Source: Budvicia aquatica DSM 5075 = ATCC 35567
Lineage (GTDB): Bacteria > Pseudomonadota > Gammaproteobacteria > Enterobacterales > Enterobacteriaceae
Direction of reading: 5' to 3'
DNA: 64,000 bases
NCBI RefSeq assembly: GCF_000427805.1
Contig: NZ_ATYS01000002.1
Coordinates: 243,563 to 307,562 of the forward strand
A model generated the notes under the pieces. The model searched no databases. It saw only the letters and a list, made by a program, of their open reading frames with translations, and had not been told where the DNA came from. Of the stretch, positions 10,191 through 22,394 are shown piece after piece. How positions within the stretch are numbered: the stretch's first letter is position 1; each line of letters opens with the position of its first letter. The position numbers were made by a program, and so were the translations under genes.

Positions 10191-10213
10191 AGGGCCGGTC
10201 TAGGCCGGCCCTT
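10191..10213 (+). terminator. Hairpin after aceF
   Basis: GGGCCGG/CCGGCCC stem, six-base loop, followed by CTTTAGTT. Probably partial termination before lpd, which also has its own upstream region. Confidence 0.65.
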
Positions 10214-10277
10214 TAGTTATGGTGTTTGTTTGGAACACTTGTTTGCAGAATTGTTATGTTTCTGTAAACTAAAGCAG

Positions 10278-10308
10278 TTGCAAAGGTTCCGACAAAATAC
10301 GCTATGAT
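10278..10308 (+). promoter_or_regulatory. Candidate lpd promoter
   Basis: TTGCAA at 10278 and CTATGA or TATGAT at 10302-10308 give an 18-19 base spacer. In E. coli lpd has its own promoter so that it can serve other 2-oxo acid dehydrogenases. Placement is tentative. Confidence 0.4.
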
Positions 10309-10357
10309 GAAACGAAACCAGCGCCGGTCGGCCGAAAAAATAATTAAGAGGTCATAG

Positions 10358-11782
10358 ATGAGTACTGATATTAAAACTCAGGTTGTGGTACTTGGGGCAG
10401 GCCCCGCAGGCTATTCAGCAGCTTTCCGCTGCGCAGACTTAGGTCTGGATACGATTATTGTTGAGCGTTATTCCACTCTGGGTGGCGTTTGCTTAAACGT
10501 AGGTTGTATCCCTTCTAAAGCTCTGCTTCACGTTGCAAAAGTGATTGAAGAGGCTAAAGCATTAGCTGAACACGGTATTGTTTTTGGTGAGCCAAAGACC
10601 GATATCGATAAAGTCAGAGTCTGGAAAGAAAAAGTGATTAATCAACTGACAGGCGGATTAGCCGGTATGGCTAAGATACGTAAAGTTCAGGTGGTTACCG
10701 GTCACGGTCAGTTTGTTGGTCCTAACACTATCGCCGTACAAGGCGAGAATGGCATCACTAATATCAACTTTGACAATGCCATTATTGCGGCAGGTTCACG
10801 TCCTATCCAGTTACCGTTTATTCCTCATGATGACCCGCGCGTTTGGGACTCTACGGATGCATTAGAGTTAAAAACTGTCCCTGAGCGTCTGTTAGTGATG
10901 GGTGGCGGTATCATCGGTTTAGAAATGGGTACCGTTTATCACGCACTGGGTTCACAGATTGACGTGGTTGAAATGTTTGACCAAGTTATTCCTGCTGCCG
11001 ATAAAGACGTGGTTAAAGTGTTTACCAAGCGTATCAGCAAGCAGTTTAATCTGATGCTGGAAACTAAAGTGACCGCCGTTGAAGCCAAAGAAGATGGTAT
11101 CTACGTTTCAATGGAAGGTAAAAAAGCACCGGCAGAGCCGCAGCGCTATGACGCAGTGCTGGTTGCTATCGGTCGTGTTCCAAACGGTAAATTACTGGAT
11201 GCCGGTAAAGCCGGTATCGAAGTTGATGACCGCGGCTTTATTCAAGTTGATAAGCAACTGCGTACTAACGTGCCGCATATTTTTGCTATCGGCGATATTG
11301 TTGGTCAGCCAATGCTTGCTCACAAAGGCGTGCATGAAGGCCACGTAGCGGCTGAAGTTATCTCCGGTAAGAAACACTACTTTGATCCGAAAGTAATTCC
11401 GTCTATTGCCTATACCGAACCAGAAGTTGCATGGGTCGGAATGACAGAGAAAGAAGCGAAAGAGAAAGGCATTAACTACGAAGTTTCTACCTTCCCATGG
11501 GCGGCCTCTGGTCGTGCGATTGCTTCCGACTGTGCTGACGGTATGACTAAGCTGATTTTCGATAAAGAATCTCACCGTATCATCGGTGGTGCCATCGTGG
11601 GCGCTAACGGTGGTGAGTTACTTGGCGAGATTGGTCTGGCTATCGAGATGGGCTGTGATGCAGAAGATATCGCATTAACCATCCATGCTCACCCGACCTT
11701 ACATGAATCAGTTGGCTTAGCCGCTGAAGTGTATGAAGGTACGATTACTGACTTACCTAACGCGAAAGCCAAGAAAAAGTAA
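10358..11782 (+). CDS. lpd: Dihydrolipoamide dehydrogenase (E3)
   Basis: 474-residue flavoprotein, same length as E. coli Lpd. It reoxidises dihydrolipoyl groups of the pyruvate, 2-oxoglutarate and glycine cleavage complexes and reduces NAD+. Visible are the FAD-binding GAGPAGYSAA near the N-terminus, the redox disulfide in GGVCLNVGCIPSK (two Cys five apart), an NAD-binding GGGIIGLEMG, and the dimer-interface HPTLHES with catalytic His/Glu. The ATG is preceded by AAGAGGT. A strong terminator follows. Confidence 0.98.
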   Translation: MSTDIKTQVVVLGAGPAGYSAAFRCADLGLDTIIVERYSTLGGVCLNVGCIPSKALLHVAKVIEEAKALAEHGIVFGEPKTDIDKVRVWKEKVINQLTGGLAGMAKIRKVQVVTGHGQFVGPNTIAVQGENGITNINFDNAIIAAGSRPIQLPFIPHDDPRVWDSTDALELKTVPERLLVMGGGIIGLEMGTVYHALGSQIDVVEMFDQVIPAADKDVVKVFTKRISKQFNLMLETKVTAVEAKEDGIYVSMEGKKAPAEPQRYDAVLVAIGRVPNGKLLDAGKAGIEVDDRGFIQVDKQLRTNVPHIFAIGDIVGQPMLAHKGVHEGHVAAEVISGKKHYFDPKVIPSIAYTEPEVAWVGMTEKEAKEKGINYEVSTFPWAASGRAIASDCADGMTKLIFDKESHRIIGGAIVGANGGELLGEIGLAIEMGCDAEDIALTIHAHPTLHESVGLAAEVYEGTITDLPNAKAKKK

Positions 11783-11804
11783 TTCAGCTTTAATCCGCAT
11801 CAAA

Positions 11805-11832
11805 CAAAAAAACCGCTTCGGCGGTTTTTTTT
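11805..11832 (+). terminator. Intrinsic terminator of lpd
   Basis: AACCGC-TTCG-GCGGTT with A-tract before and eight T after: a strong terminator, usable in both directions. Confidence 0.92.
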
Positions 11833-11855
11833 ATGCTAAGACTGACCATTAAGTT

Positions 11856-12155
11856 CTACTCGGAGTAACCCTCATCTCTGCAGCTAAAAAAGAACAGCAG
11901 CGAAACGGCGATTCCGATGGCCAGCAGGGCGATTAAAAAATATTGCAGGCCAAACTGTAGGGATGACATTAAAGGATCCCATTCGGTTTCTGCTGCTCTG
12001 ATTAAGGCCGGCTGATAGGTCTCACCATAGTGATTAGCGGGAAAAAACTTAGCAATAAGGATAATAATGATAGATGTAATCATCACCACAATAACGTATT
12101 GGGCGATTTTTATATCGGACTGTTTGCTTCTTTGGCCAGGGGACTGGGTGTTCAT
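11856..12155 (-). CDS. Hypothetical small membrane protein with two membrane segments
   Basis: 99 residues. A polar N-terminus is followed by a hydrophobic segment (about 18-36, YVIVVMITSIIIILIAKFF), a 35-residue loop and a second segment (about 69-91, LQYFLIALLAIGIAVSLLFFF). The start has AAGGA nine bases upstream. No family is recognised. It lies convergent to lpd and divergent from acnB; E. coli has no gene in this place. Real expression is likely but unproven. Confidence 0.6.
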   Translation of the reverse strand: MNTQSPGQRSKQSDIKIAQYVIVVMITSIIIILIAKFFPANHYGETYQPALIRAAETEWDPLMSSLQFGLQYFLIALLAIGIAVSLLFFFSCRDEGYSE

Positions 12156-12483
12156 TCTGGCATCCTTGCATGAATGAGGTAAATTTTATGTAAATATACC
12201 TGCTTAGTCGTTAAAAGACGACATTATTCTTAATCAAATACTATACTTACTGACTTGCTGTCAGTTTTAGCCATGACATCAGGAAATTAGCTGCATAAAG
12301 GGCATAAAGTGCATATAGTCTTTATGTGATTGAACTAACAAAATCTCGGTATATCGCTATGCTTAGTCCGCGCATTAATGCAATTTACTCTTAAATCTAA
12401 ACGTTGCAGATTAACAGCGATGTATAAGTAACACCGTTAGCGTTTCACTGCTAAATATAACAATGATAGTTGGAGGAGTCGTC
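12156..12483. promoter_or_regulatory. acnB upstream region with a CRP-like site
   Basis: 328 bases between the small membrane gene and acnB. TGTGA-N6-TAACA at 12325-12340 matches 9 of 10 half-site positions of the CRP consensus TGTGA-N6-TCACA. GCATAAAG occurs twice in tandem just before it, followed by GCATATAG. CRP activation of acnB is known in E. coli; the site here is inferred. Confidence 0.45.
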
Positions 12484-15081
12484 GTGCTAGAGGAATATCG
12501 TAAACACGTTGCAGAGCGTCGCGCAGAAGGCATTGTGCCAAAACCGTTGGATGCAGGGCAAGTTGCTGGGTTAGTTACTTTATTAAAAAATCCACCGGCA
12601 GGGGAAGAGGCTTTTCTTCTAGACCTTCTTATTAATCGAGTTCCACCGGGTGTTGATGAAGCCGCCTATGTTAAAGCCGGTTTCCTTGCCGCCATTGTAA
12701 AGGGTGAAGCAACATCGCCGTTGGTTTCCGCTGAGAAAGCGGTTGAGTTACTTGGAACCATGCAAGGCGGATATAATATCCACCCGCTGCTGGATGCTTT
12801 AGAAGATCAAAAACTGGCACCGATTGCGGCAAAACAGCTTTCCCATACCTTACTGATGTTTGATAACTTCTACGACGTAGAGGAAAAGGCCAAGGCCGGT
12901 AATCAGTACGCTAAACAAGTTATGCAGTCATGGGCTGACGCCGAGTGGTTCCTCTCTCGTCCGAATATGGCTGATAAAATCACCGTGACCGTGTTTAAAG
13001 TCACCGGTGAAACCAACACCGACGATCTTTCTCCGGCACCTGATGCATGGTCACGCCCGGATATCCCATTACATGCATTAGCGATGTTAAAGAATGCCCG
13101 TGATGGAATTACGCCTGATAAGGCTGGTTCTGTCGGGCCAATTAAACAAATTGATGCGCTTAAGCAAAAAGGTTTCCCGCTGGCCTATGTGGGCGACGTT
13201 GTAGGTACCGGATCATCGCGTAAATCAGCCACCAACTCGGTGTTATGGTTTATGGGCGATGATATTCCTTTCGTTCCGAATAAACGTGCCGGCGGTCTGG
13301 TATTAGGCAGCAAAATTGCGCCTATCTTCTTTAATACCATGGAAGATGCCGGAGCATTACCGGTTGAAGTTGATGTTTCATCATTAAATATGGGCGATGT
13401 GATTGATGTTTATCCGCGTAAGGGTGAAGTCCGTCGTCATGATAATAATGAGCTATTAGCGACCTTTGAATTAAAAACCGACGTATTACTGGATGAAGTG
13501 CGCGCCGGTGGGCGTATTCCGTTAATTATCGGCCGTGGCTTAACCAGTAAAGCGCGTGAGTCTTTAGGTTTACCGCCAAGTGACGTTTTCCGTACGGTGA
13601 AAGCCGTTGCAGCAAGTAATAAAGGCTATACGCTGGCTCAGAAGATGGTCGGCCGTGCCTGTGGCGTGACCGGTGTTCGTCCAGGCGAATACTGTGAGCC
13701 TAAGATGACGTCGGTTGGATCTCAGGATACTACCGGACCAATGACTCGCGATGAGCTGAAAGATCTTGCCTGCTTAGGTTTCTCTGCCGACTTGGTAATG
13801 CAGTCATTCTGCCATACATCAGCCTATCCTAAGCCGGTTGACGTTCAGACCCACCATACTCTGCCGGACTTCATTATGAACCGCGGCGGTGTGTCTCTTC
13901 GCCCCGGCGACGGAATTATCCACTCATGGCTAAACCGTATGCTATTACCGGATACCGTAGGTACCGGTGGTGATTCCCATACCCGTTTCCCAATCGGTAT
14001 TTCTTTCCCGGCCGGCTCAGGTTTAGTGGCATTTGCTGCCGCAACCGGCGTGATGCCTTTGGATATGCCTGAATCTGTTCTGGTGCGCTTTAAAGGTCAG
14101 ATGCAACCGGGAATTACCTTACGGGATCTGGTTCACGCCATTCCTTACTACGCTATCCAGCAAGGTTTACTCACCGTTGAGAAGCAGGGTAAGAAAAATA
14201 TCTTCTCTGGCCGTATTCTTGAAATTGAAGGTTTGCCGGAGCTGAAAGCCGAGCAGGCATTCGAGCTGGCTGATGCTTCAGCTGAACGCTCTGCTGCGGG
14301 TTGCACCATCAAGCTGGATAAAGCGCCGGTGATTGAGTATTTAAATTCAAATATCGTGCTGCTTAAGTGGATGATTTCTGAAGGCTATGGCGATGTGCGT
14401 ACTATTGAACGTCGTATTAAAGCCATGGAGAACTGGTTGGCAAATCCTCAGCTGTTAGAAGCTGATGCTGATGCTGAATACTGCGCGGTTATTGATATTG
14501 ATCTTAACCAGATTAAAGAACCTATTCTGTGTGCGCCAAATGACCCGGATGATGCTCGTTTATTATCCGAAGTTACCGGCAGCAAAATTGATGAAGTGTT
14601 CATTGGTTCATGTATGACCAATATCGGTCACTTCCGCGCGGCGGGTAAATTACTGGCTAATTTTAAAGGTAAATTACCGACCCGCTTATGGGTAACGCCA
14701 CCGACTAAAATGGATGCCGCGCAGTTAAGTGAAGAAGGTTACTACAGCATATTTGGTACCAGCGGAGCGCGTATCGAGACCCCCGGGTGCTCTCTATGCA
14801 TGGGTAACCAGGCTCGGGTTGAAGAGGGGGCCACCGTGGTGTCAACTTCAACCAGAAACTTCCCTAACCGTTTAGGTAACGGTGCCAATGTTTATCTGGC
14901 ATCTGCTGAACTGGCAGCGATATCTTCACTGCTGGGGCGTTTACCAACGGTTGATGAGTACCTGGGCTATATGGCTGAAGTTGATAAAACCGCGAACGAT
15001 ACTTATCGTTACCTCAACTTTGATCAACTTAACGAATATACCAAAAAAGCAGATACCGTGATTTTCCAAACCATGGCGTAA
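12484..15081 (+). CDS. acnB: Bifunctional aconitate hydratase 2 / 2-methylisocitrate dehydratase
   Basis: 865 residues from the GTG at 12484, exactly the length of E. coli AcnB and starting with the same [18 protein letters not shown] lies five bases upstream of this GTG; the ATG at 12463 is itself too close to that ribosome site to be the start. The [4Fe-4S] ligands are in SCMTNIGH and CSLCMGN, and the aconitase signature [14 protein letters not shown] is intact. It interconverts citrate and isocitrate in the TCA cycle and, as apo-protein, binds mRNA in E. coli. A strong terminator follows. Confidence 0.97.
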   Translation: MLEEYRKHVAERRAEGIVPKPLDAGQVAGLVTLLKNPPAGEEAFLLDLLINRVPPGVDEAAYVKAGFLAAIVKGEATSPLVSAEKAVELLGTMQGGYNIHPLLDALEDQKLAPIAAKQLSHTLLMFDNFYDVEEKAKAGNQYAKQVMQSWADAEWFLSRPNMADKITVTVFKVTGETNTDDLSPAPDAWSRPDIPLHALAMLKNARDGITPDKAGSVGPIKQIDALKQKGFPLAYVGDVVGTGSSRKSATNSVLWFMGDDIPFVPNKRAGGLVLGSKIAPIFFNTMEDAGALPVEVDVSSLNMGDVIDVYPRKGEVRRHDNNELLATFELKTDVLLDEVRAGGRIPLIIGRGLTSKARESLGLPPSDVFRTVKAVAASNKGYTLAQKMVGRACGVTGVRPGEYCEPKMTSVGSQDTTGPMTRDELKDLACLGFSADLVMQSFCHTSAYPKPVDVQTHHTLPDFIMNRGGVSLRPGDGIIHSWLNRMLLPDTVGTGGDSHTRFPIGISFPAGSGLVAFAAATGVMPLDMPESVLVRFKGQMQPGITLRDLVHAIPYYAIQQGLLTVEKQGKKNIFSGRILEIEGLPELKAEQAFELADASAERSAAGCTIKLDKAPVIEYLNSNIVLLKWMISEGYGDVRTIERRIKAMENWLANPQLLEADADAEYCAVIDIDLNQIKEPILCAPNDPDDARLLSEVTGSKIDEVFIGSCMTNIGHFRAAGKLLANFKGKLPTRLWVTPPTKMDAAQLSEEGYYSIFGTSGARIETPGCSLCMGNQARVEEGATVVSTSTRNFPNRLGNGANVYLASAELAAISSLLGRLPTVDEYLGYMAEVDKTANDTYRYLNFDQLNEYTKKADTVIFQTMA

Positions 15082-15100
15082 TTTCTGTTTTACAATAGTC

Positions 15101-15132
15101 AAACCACGCTCTCTCTCGGGCGTGGTTTTTTT
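15101..15132 (+). terminator. Intrinsic terminator of acnB
   Basis: ACCACGC/GCGTGGT stem with a ten-base loop and seven T. Confidence 0.9.
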
Positions 15133-15281
15133 ATGCGAGTTCTTTTATTCAGCTCTAATAAACGGAAAATAACATGGCTGAATAATTCAATAAGTGCTTA
15201 TGATAGAAATAGCGCTAGGGTCGCATTCTGTTATGGGTGTTAACCCGATTGATAGTAAAAGGCCAAATACAGGAACAGATT

Positions 15282-15644
15282 ATGGACTATGAATTCAGAC
15301 TGGATGTAACCGGACAAATCTTCGCCCAGTTCTCGATGGATCATGAAGCTATCGGACATTGGCTGAATGAAGAGGTTAACGGTAATTTAGCGTTGCTTGA
15401 TGACGTGGAGCAGGCGATTGAACAGGTGAAGGGAAGCGAGCGCCAGTGGCAAAAGGTTGGCCATGAATATACCCTGTGGCTGGATGGTGAAGAGGTGATT
15501 ATCAGGGCAAACCAACTCGACTTAGAAGGCGACGAAATGGAAGACGGCATGTTCTATTACGACGATGAAAGCCTCTCTTTTTGCGGCGTAGAAGACTTTT
15601 TAGCCGTACTGAGTGCATATCGACGTTTTTTAGCCGAGCGATAA
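15282..15644 (+). CDS. yacL: YacL family protein (UPF0231)
   Basis: 120 residues from the ATG at 15282, the length of E. coli YacL. Matching blocks include [38 protein letters not shown] and CGVEDFL. The start has AGGAAC upstream; a TTG 45 bases further up is a shadow extension. The protein is small, acidic and soluble, of unknown function. Position after acnB is conserved in enterobacteria. Confidence 0.93.
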   Translation: MDYEFRLDVTGQIFAQFSMDHEAIGHWLNEEVNGNLALLDDVEQAIEQVKGSERQWQKVGHEYTLWLDGEEVIIRANQLDLEGDEMEDGMFYYDDESLSFCGVEDFLAVLSAYRRFLAER

Positions 15645-15671
15645 TTCTGGCCCTGAACGATGGATAGCCGG

Positions 15672-16553
15672 CTAGTTTTTGTTCCGGCTGGCAGACCAGC
15701 AGAGTAATGAACCGATAACCACCAGCCCGACTCCGGGCCAAAAAGCACGGCCCGGCTGTGTGTTGAGCCACACACTGGCGATCAAAATTGAAAACAGTGG
15801 TGTAAAATAAGAGAGTGCCGCAACCAGCGTGATATTGCCTTTACGCATTGCTATATCCCAACAGACATAGGCTATCGCCGTAGTTGCTCCCATCAGTAAT
15901 AATTCTAATATCGCGTCCTGAGGGATCATCTCTGTCGGTAGCTGGGAGAATATCGGCGTCATAATCCACAGGCAGGCTGCGGTAACAAATAGGAACAGAG
16001 GCAATACGCCTTTTCCATGACAATATATTCTCACCAGATTTGAATACAATGACCAGGCAACTGCCGCGATTATGGCTAACAGATATGCCAACAGATTCGA
16101 ACTGATATTATGAATAAAATCATTCAGGCTTAATGAGCCGCCGCTAACTACCCAAATAATCCCCGAAAAGGCTAAGAGAATGCCCGGATATAGCCACCAA
16201 CGTGCAGATATTTTCAGCAGCGGCAACGCAAATAGCAGCGTCAGGCTTGGCCAAAGGTAGTTGATTAAGCCAATTTCCAGCGTCTGCTGACGACTGGCTG
16301 CCATGCCGATCGCCAGAGCAAAACAGACCATATAGATAACAAACAGTGAGCCACATCCCCACAAATAAGCAGCCCGTTGCTGACGAATTTTCGGCATTCC
16401 GGTAACCAATAGAACTAAGACTCCGCTGACCGTATATATTGCCGCTCCGGCACCAAAGGGTCCTAAGACTTCAGCAAGGCTACGGGTAAGGGCTACGCTC
16501 ATACTCCAGAGCAGAATAGCGGCCATGCCGCTAAGGGTTGCAAATTTACTCAT
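15672..16553 (-). CDS. yddG: YddG-like aromatic amino acid exporter (DMT/EamA family)
   Basis: 293-residue drug/metabolite transporter with ten hydrophobic segments in two EamA repeats. Residues such as NYLWPSLTLLFA, the YFTPLFSILIASVWL block and C-terminal GSLLCWSASR align with E. coli YddG, which exports aromatic amino acids and paraquat. The gene is convergent with yacL and stands alone. The yddG assignment rests on remembered similarity; another EamA exporter is possible. Confidence 0.72.
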   Translation of the reverse strand: MSKFATLSGMAAILLWSMSVALTRSLAEVLGPFGAGAAIYTVSGVLVLLVTGMPKIRQQRAAYLWGCGSLFVIYMVCFALAIGMAASRQQTLEIGLINYLWPSLTLLFALPLLKISARWWLYPGILLAFSGIIWVVSGGSLSLNDFIHNISSNLLAYLLAIIAAVAWSLYSNLVRIYCHGKGVLPLFLFVTAACLWIMTPIFSQLPTEMIPQDAILELLLMGATTAIAYVCWDIAMRKGNITLVAALSYFTPLFSILIASVWLNTQPGRAFWPGVGLVVIGSLLCWSASRNKN

Positions 16554-17206
16554 ATCAGCTATTGATTATCACTGTTAGAAAAAGCCAGAAGTACAGATCA
16601 AGAAGTGCAGAGTGTAACATTATCCATTTCTTTATGGTGCAGATTATCCAACATCTGAGGCTGTCTGGATAAGGTTCGATTGGTCATAGGCGGCGCGATG
16701 CTTTTGGTTCTGAGTATCGGTATAAAACGAATATTAGGCTTCATATTGCAGGTTATATGCAAAATAGTATTAACGTAATATTGGCTTTGAATTAAAAATA
16801 ATTTTATTTATTATCAGCAATCCATTTATTCGATATGCAATTAAATATATAGCGATGTGGGTTTTATCTGCTAATTTCACTAATTTTAATGTAAATCAAC
16901 TTATTGTATTTTTTAGGAAATTATATAGATAACAAATTTTATCTAATAATTAACATTATTAAAACAATAACAAGTGATATTTGTCATTTGTATATATTAA
17001 TTAATGTATTAAATGAGACTTAATATCAACAACCACAGATTTGATATTAATGTCTTTCTAAATTGAGCTTGATCACAGAATATGTGGTTAAACAGGGACA
17101 TTATATTTTGGTACCTAGTAAGAGGTATCCCTGTTTTCTATATATTATAAAAATAATAATGTCCTGGTTGTTATTAAAGTGAGTACGGAAGAGGATGTGA
17201 AATTAA
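16554..17206. promoter_or_regulatory. Regulatory region upstream of the ydh operon
   Basis: 653 AT-rich bases, no gene. A perfect 10-base inverted repeat TTAATATCAA-N11-TTGATATTAA lies at 17020-17050; each arm contains an FNR half-site (TTGAT), but the spacing is wrong for one FNR dimer site. A second TTGAT with TCACA follows near 17068-17077. In E. coli this operon is activated by FNR and repressed by NarL/NarP; control here is inferred. Confidence 0.5.
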
Positions 17207-17836
17207 ATGCCTAATAATGCTGAACGCCCCTTTTTAGATCATGGTTTGACCCGACTGGACTTTCTTCGTATCTCAGGAAAAGGCCTTACCGGGTTAGCAA
17301 TAGCACCTTCTCTGTTATCGCTTTTTGGTTGTACACAAGAAGATGTCGACAACGGTAACGTTGGCTTAATAACAACGGCAAAAGGTGTTCTGGTCACAAA
17401 GAGGGCAAGATGTACCGGGTGTCACCGGTGTGAAACCTCCTGCACGACCTTCAATGATGGTTCCGTCGGAACCTTTTTTTCCCGCATAAAAATTCACCGT
17501 AATTACTACTTTGGCGACGACGGCATTGGTTCCGGCGGCGGGCTTTATGGTGATTTGAACTTTACGCCGGATACCTGCCGACAATGTAAAGATCCACAGT
17601 GTCTGAAAGTCTGTCCGATAGGGGCAATTTCATACAGTGAAAAAGATGGCTGTATTGCAGTAGATCATCGGCGTTGTATTGGCTGTAGCGCCTGTACCAC
17701 GGCTTGCCCATGGATGATGGCAACGGTAAATACACAAACCAAGAAATCGTCAAAATGTATTCTATGCGGTGAGTGCGCTAACGCCTGTCCGACCGGTGCA
17801 TTAACGATTATTGACTGGAAAGATATTACAGTTTGA
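17207..17836 (+). CDS. ydhY: YdhY, ferredoxin-like protein with four [4Fe-4S] motifs
   Basis: 209 residues, close to E. coli YdhY (208). Sixteen cysteines form four ferredoxin motifs: CTGCHRCETSC, CRQCKDPQCLKVCP, CIGCSACTTACP and CILCGECANACP. The N-terminus TRLDFLRISGKGLTGLAIAP resembles a degenerate Tat-type leader lacking the twin arginine. First gene of a six-gene operon identical in order to E. coli ydhYVWXUT, where it is thought to pass electrons to or from the YdhV oxidoreductase. GAGGA lies upstream of the ATG. Substrate is unknown. Confidence 0.93.
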   Translation: MPNNAERPFLDHGLTRLDFLRISGKGLTGLAIAPSLLSLFGCTQEDVDNGNVGLITTAKGVLVTKRARCTGCHRCETSCTTFNDGSVGTFFSRIKIHRNYYFGDDGIGSGGGLYGDLNFTPDTCRQCKDPQCLKVCPIGAISYSEKDGCIAVDHRRCIGCSACTTACPWMMATVNTQTKKSSKCILCGECANACPTGALTIIDWKDITV

Positions 17837-17869
17837 ACGAGCTATAGCCAGAACGATAAAACTCAATAG

Positions 17870-20005
<2,136 letters not shown>

Positions 20006-20018
20006 TCAGTGGGCCGAC

Positions 20019-20744
20019 GTGATGAATGAGTTTGATAAGGCTGAGCAATTTGCATCAGACACTGCCGGCGAATTACCGGCAGAGAGTCAAAATGATATCG
20101 CCGAAGATATTAACCTGAACAGACGCCGGTTGTTTGGCGCTATCGATAAGGATTCTGGTGCGATTCAGAGTGAGATTGATGCAGCGGAACAGGCGTTGGC
20201 GGAGCAATCACTATCACCGGCACAAGTGATTGCCGATTTTATCCGGCAAAGCTCTCTCGGTGGCAATATCGTTGCTCACAGCATATTTCTGGCTCCGCCT
20301 TATTCGGTTTCAGCTGACGATCTGGCGGAGATATTTGCGCAGATTAATGCCGACGAGGCCTATGCAGATATCACCGTCAATATAGGAGATAACGACAGTT
20401 ACTATTTCTCAACTGAAAGTATCTCGGTTAATTACGCCAATATGTGTGTATTGGTGATAGAGAAAAATATCTGTAAGACCATTGCTGAGGCCGTGAGGTT
20501 TGAGTGTAAAACCTATCCGCGGCCCTATAAGGTCAGCATGTTAACGCATTCACCTTATTATTTTGACCAACAGCAAATCGATGCGGCAATTATTGTGATT
20601 GATAGCCATCCGGATTACGCAGATATTCGAAAAGTTGAAGCTTCTAATGACGAACCTTATTTATTTAGTGAAAGATTTATGAGTTATGGCAAGGCCTATG
20701 GCCTGTGTGAGTGGCTGGAAGTAGAGCAACATCAGAATCCATAG
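20019..20744 (+). CDS. ydhW: YdhW family protein
   Basis: 241 residues, somewhat longer than E. coli YdhW. An acidic, low-complexity N-terminal third (many Ala/Glu/Asp) is followed by a more conserved domain with paired HSIFLAPPYSVSADDLAEIF and HSPYYFDQQQIDAAI blocks that look like an internal repeat. No catalytic motif or signal peptide is visible. Identified from its place between ydhV and ydhX. ATG codons at 20019 and 20022 are both possible. Confidence 0.82.
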   Translation: MMNEFDKAEQFASDTAGELPAESQNDIAEDINLNRRRLFGAIDKDSGAIQSEIDAAEQALAEQSLSPAQVIADFIRQSSLGGNIVAHSIFLAPPYSVSADDLAEIFAQINADEAYADITVNIGDNDSYYFSTESISVNYANMCVLVIEKNICKTIAEAVRFECKTYPRPYKVSMLTHSPYYFDQQQIDAAIIVIDSHPDYADIRKVEASNDEPYLFSERFMSYGKAYGLCEWLEVEQHQNP

Positions 20745-20866
20745 GTTTATTTAAACTACGGGTTAAGACATTAGGCACGATCGTATTGTAATGGCCATTA
20801 ATAAAAATATTCAGGCCATCATTATTAAGCAGTGACCTCACTATTTTATAACATTAAAAATAGTTA

Positions 20867-21622
20867 ATGGCGGAGGAGCATGATGAAAATAATATTTTTA
20901 ATGTTATGGATAATGCCGGGCTATTGCAGTCAACAGAATCAGGGGATAAGCAGATGACGTACTCTCGGCGTAAATTTGTCATCGGTATGGGTACAGTTAT
21001 TTTCTTTACTGGCCCGGGTCAAAGTTTATTGGCAGCACCGGCTAAAAATGGCCCAGTTCGCTATGTCATGATTCATGATGAGACGCTGTGTAACGGTTGT
21101 AACCTGTGTGCCAGGGCCTGCCGCAAAGTGAATCATGTACCGGATCGGGGAAGCCGCTTAGGTATTGCACATATTCCGGTGTCTACCAAAGACGGAGAGA
21201 CGCAATATCACTTCTTCCGTCAGTCATGCCAACACTGTGAGGATGCGCCTTGTATTGAAGTTTGTCCTACCGGCGCTTCTTACCGCGATGAGAAAGGAAT
21301 TGTGCGGGTGAATGCTCCACAATGTATTGGCTGTAGCTACTGTATTTCCGCCTGTCCTTATCAGGTGCGTTATCTTAATCCGAAAACCAAAGTGGCCGAT
21401 AAGTGTGATTTTTGCGCAGAGTCTCGCCTGGCTAAAGGCTTTGCTCCAATCTGCGTCAATGTCTGCCCTGAGAATGCGCTGATTTTTGGCAGAGAAGATA
21501 GCGAAGTGGTACAGAATTGGCTGAAGCAGAATAAGTTCTACCAATACCAGTTAAAAGGCGTAGGTAAGCCTTATCTGTATCGCCGCCCCGGTCAACATCT
21601 GTTGAAAGAGGATAACGTATGA
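20867..21622 (+). CDS. ydhX: YdhX, periplasmic-type ferredoxin with Tat signal
   Basis: Up to 251 residues. The in-frame ATG at 20954 (AGGGG upstream) would start MTYSRRKFVIG, a clear twin-arginine signal, giving 222 residues as in E. coli; the longer form from 20867 has a poor ribosome site. Four [4Fe-4S] motifs: CNGCNLCARAC, CQHCEDAPCIEVCP, CIGCSYCISACP and CDFC...CVNVCP, as in DmsB/PhsB-type electron-transfer subunits. Its stop overlaps the ydhU start (ATGA). It should be exported folded and pass electrons between YdhU and the enzyme. Confidence 0.92.
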   Translation: MAEEHDENNIFNVMDNAGLLQSTESGDKQMTYSRRKFVIGMGTVIFFTGPGQSLLAAPAKNGPVRYVMIHDETLCNGCNLCARACRKVNHVPDRGSRLGIAHIPVSTKDGETQYHFFRQSCQHCEDAPCIEVCPTGASYRDEKGIVRVNAPQCIGCSYCISACPYQVRYLNPKTKVADKCDFCAESRLAKGFAPICVNVCPENALIFGREDSEVVQNWLKQNKFYQYQLKGVGKPYLYRRPGQHLLKEDNV

Positions 21623-22392
21623 ATGCTGAACAGTTCCAATCCCAGCTTCACCTTTATGTCCCGACCTATTCGGTAGACTATTGGCCGGTCTGGTTATTAT
21701 TGGCAGGGTTAGCCATTGTTGGCATGTTGCTGGTCTTAGCCTTACACGCTTTTCTGCGCGGGCGACTGGCAACCAATAAACCGGCCGATCATGGAGAAAA
21801 GGTTTATCTCTACTCCAAAGGGATTCGCCTCTGGCACTGGTCTAATGCGTTACTGTTTATCTTATTACTCGGTAGCGGCCTGATTAACCATTTCGCCTTA
21901 CTTTCTCCGCCAGTGACGGCAAGCTTTGTTGCGGTGCATAAAGTCTGTGGCTTCTTGTTATTAGCCTGCTGGATCTGCTTTGTCCTGATCAATGCCTTTG
22001 GCGGTAACGGTCATCACTATCTGATTAAGCGTCAGGGTTGGATAGGGCGGGCCAGTCGTCAGGTGAACTTTTACCTGTTTGGTATAATGAAAGGGGAAGA
22101 GCATCCGTTTCCTGCCACCCAGCAGTCAAAGTTTAATCCATTGCAGCAGGTTGCTTACCTTGGTGTGATGTATGCACTGTTGCCGCTGCTACTGGCAACC
22201 GGACTGCTTTCTCTTTATCCGGAAGTGATAGGGCAATGGGCTGTAGGTATTCGTTATTGGACGCTACAGCTGCACTTTGCACTGGCGGTGATCAGTATTT
22301 TCTTTATCTTCGGACACCTGTACCTGTGCACCACCGGCCGCACACCGACAGAGACCTTTAAGTGCATGATTGACGGTTACCACCGGCATTAA
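21619..22392 (+). CDS. ydhU: YdhU, membrane cytochrome b subunit (PhsC-like)
   Basis: 257 residues with about five membrane segments and several candidate haem-ligand histidines (LWHWSNALLF, VHKVCGF, LQLHFALAV, FGHLYLC). This pattern is typical of cytochrome b561/PhsC anchor subunits that exchange electrons with the quinone pool. The ATG overlaps the ydhX stop by four bases. It would anchor YdhX to the inner membrane. Confidence 0.92.
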   Translation: MNAEQFQSQLHLYVPTYSVDYWPVWLLLAGLAIVGMLLVLALHAFLRGRLATNKPADHGEKVYLYSKGIRLWHWSNALLFILLLGSGLINHFALLSPPVTASFVAVHKVCGFLLLACWICFVLINAFGGNGHHYLIKRQGWIGRASRQVNFYLFGIMKGEEHPFPATQQSKFNPLQQVAYLGVMYALLPLLLATGLLSLYPEVIGQWAVGIRYWTLQLHFALAVISIFFIFGHLYLCTTGRTPTETFKCMIDGYHRH

Positions 22393-22394
22393 TC

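Noticed and set aside
11192..11575. Minus-strand open frame inside lpd
   Set aside because: Shadow of lpd; composition and lack of a ribosome site argue against a gene.
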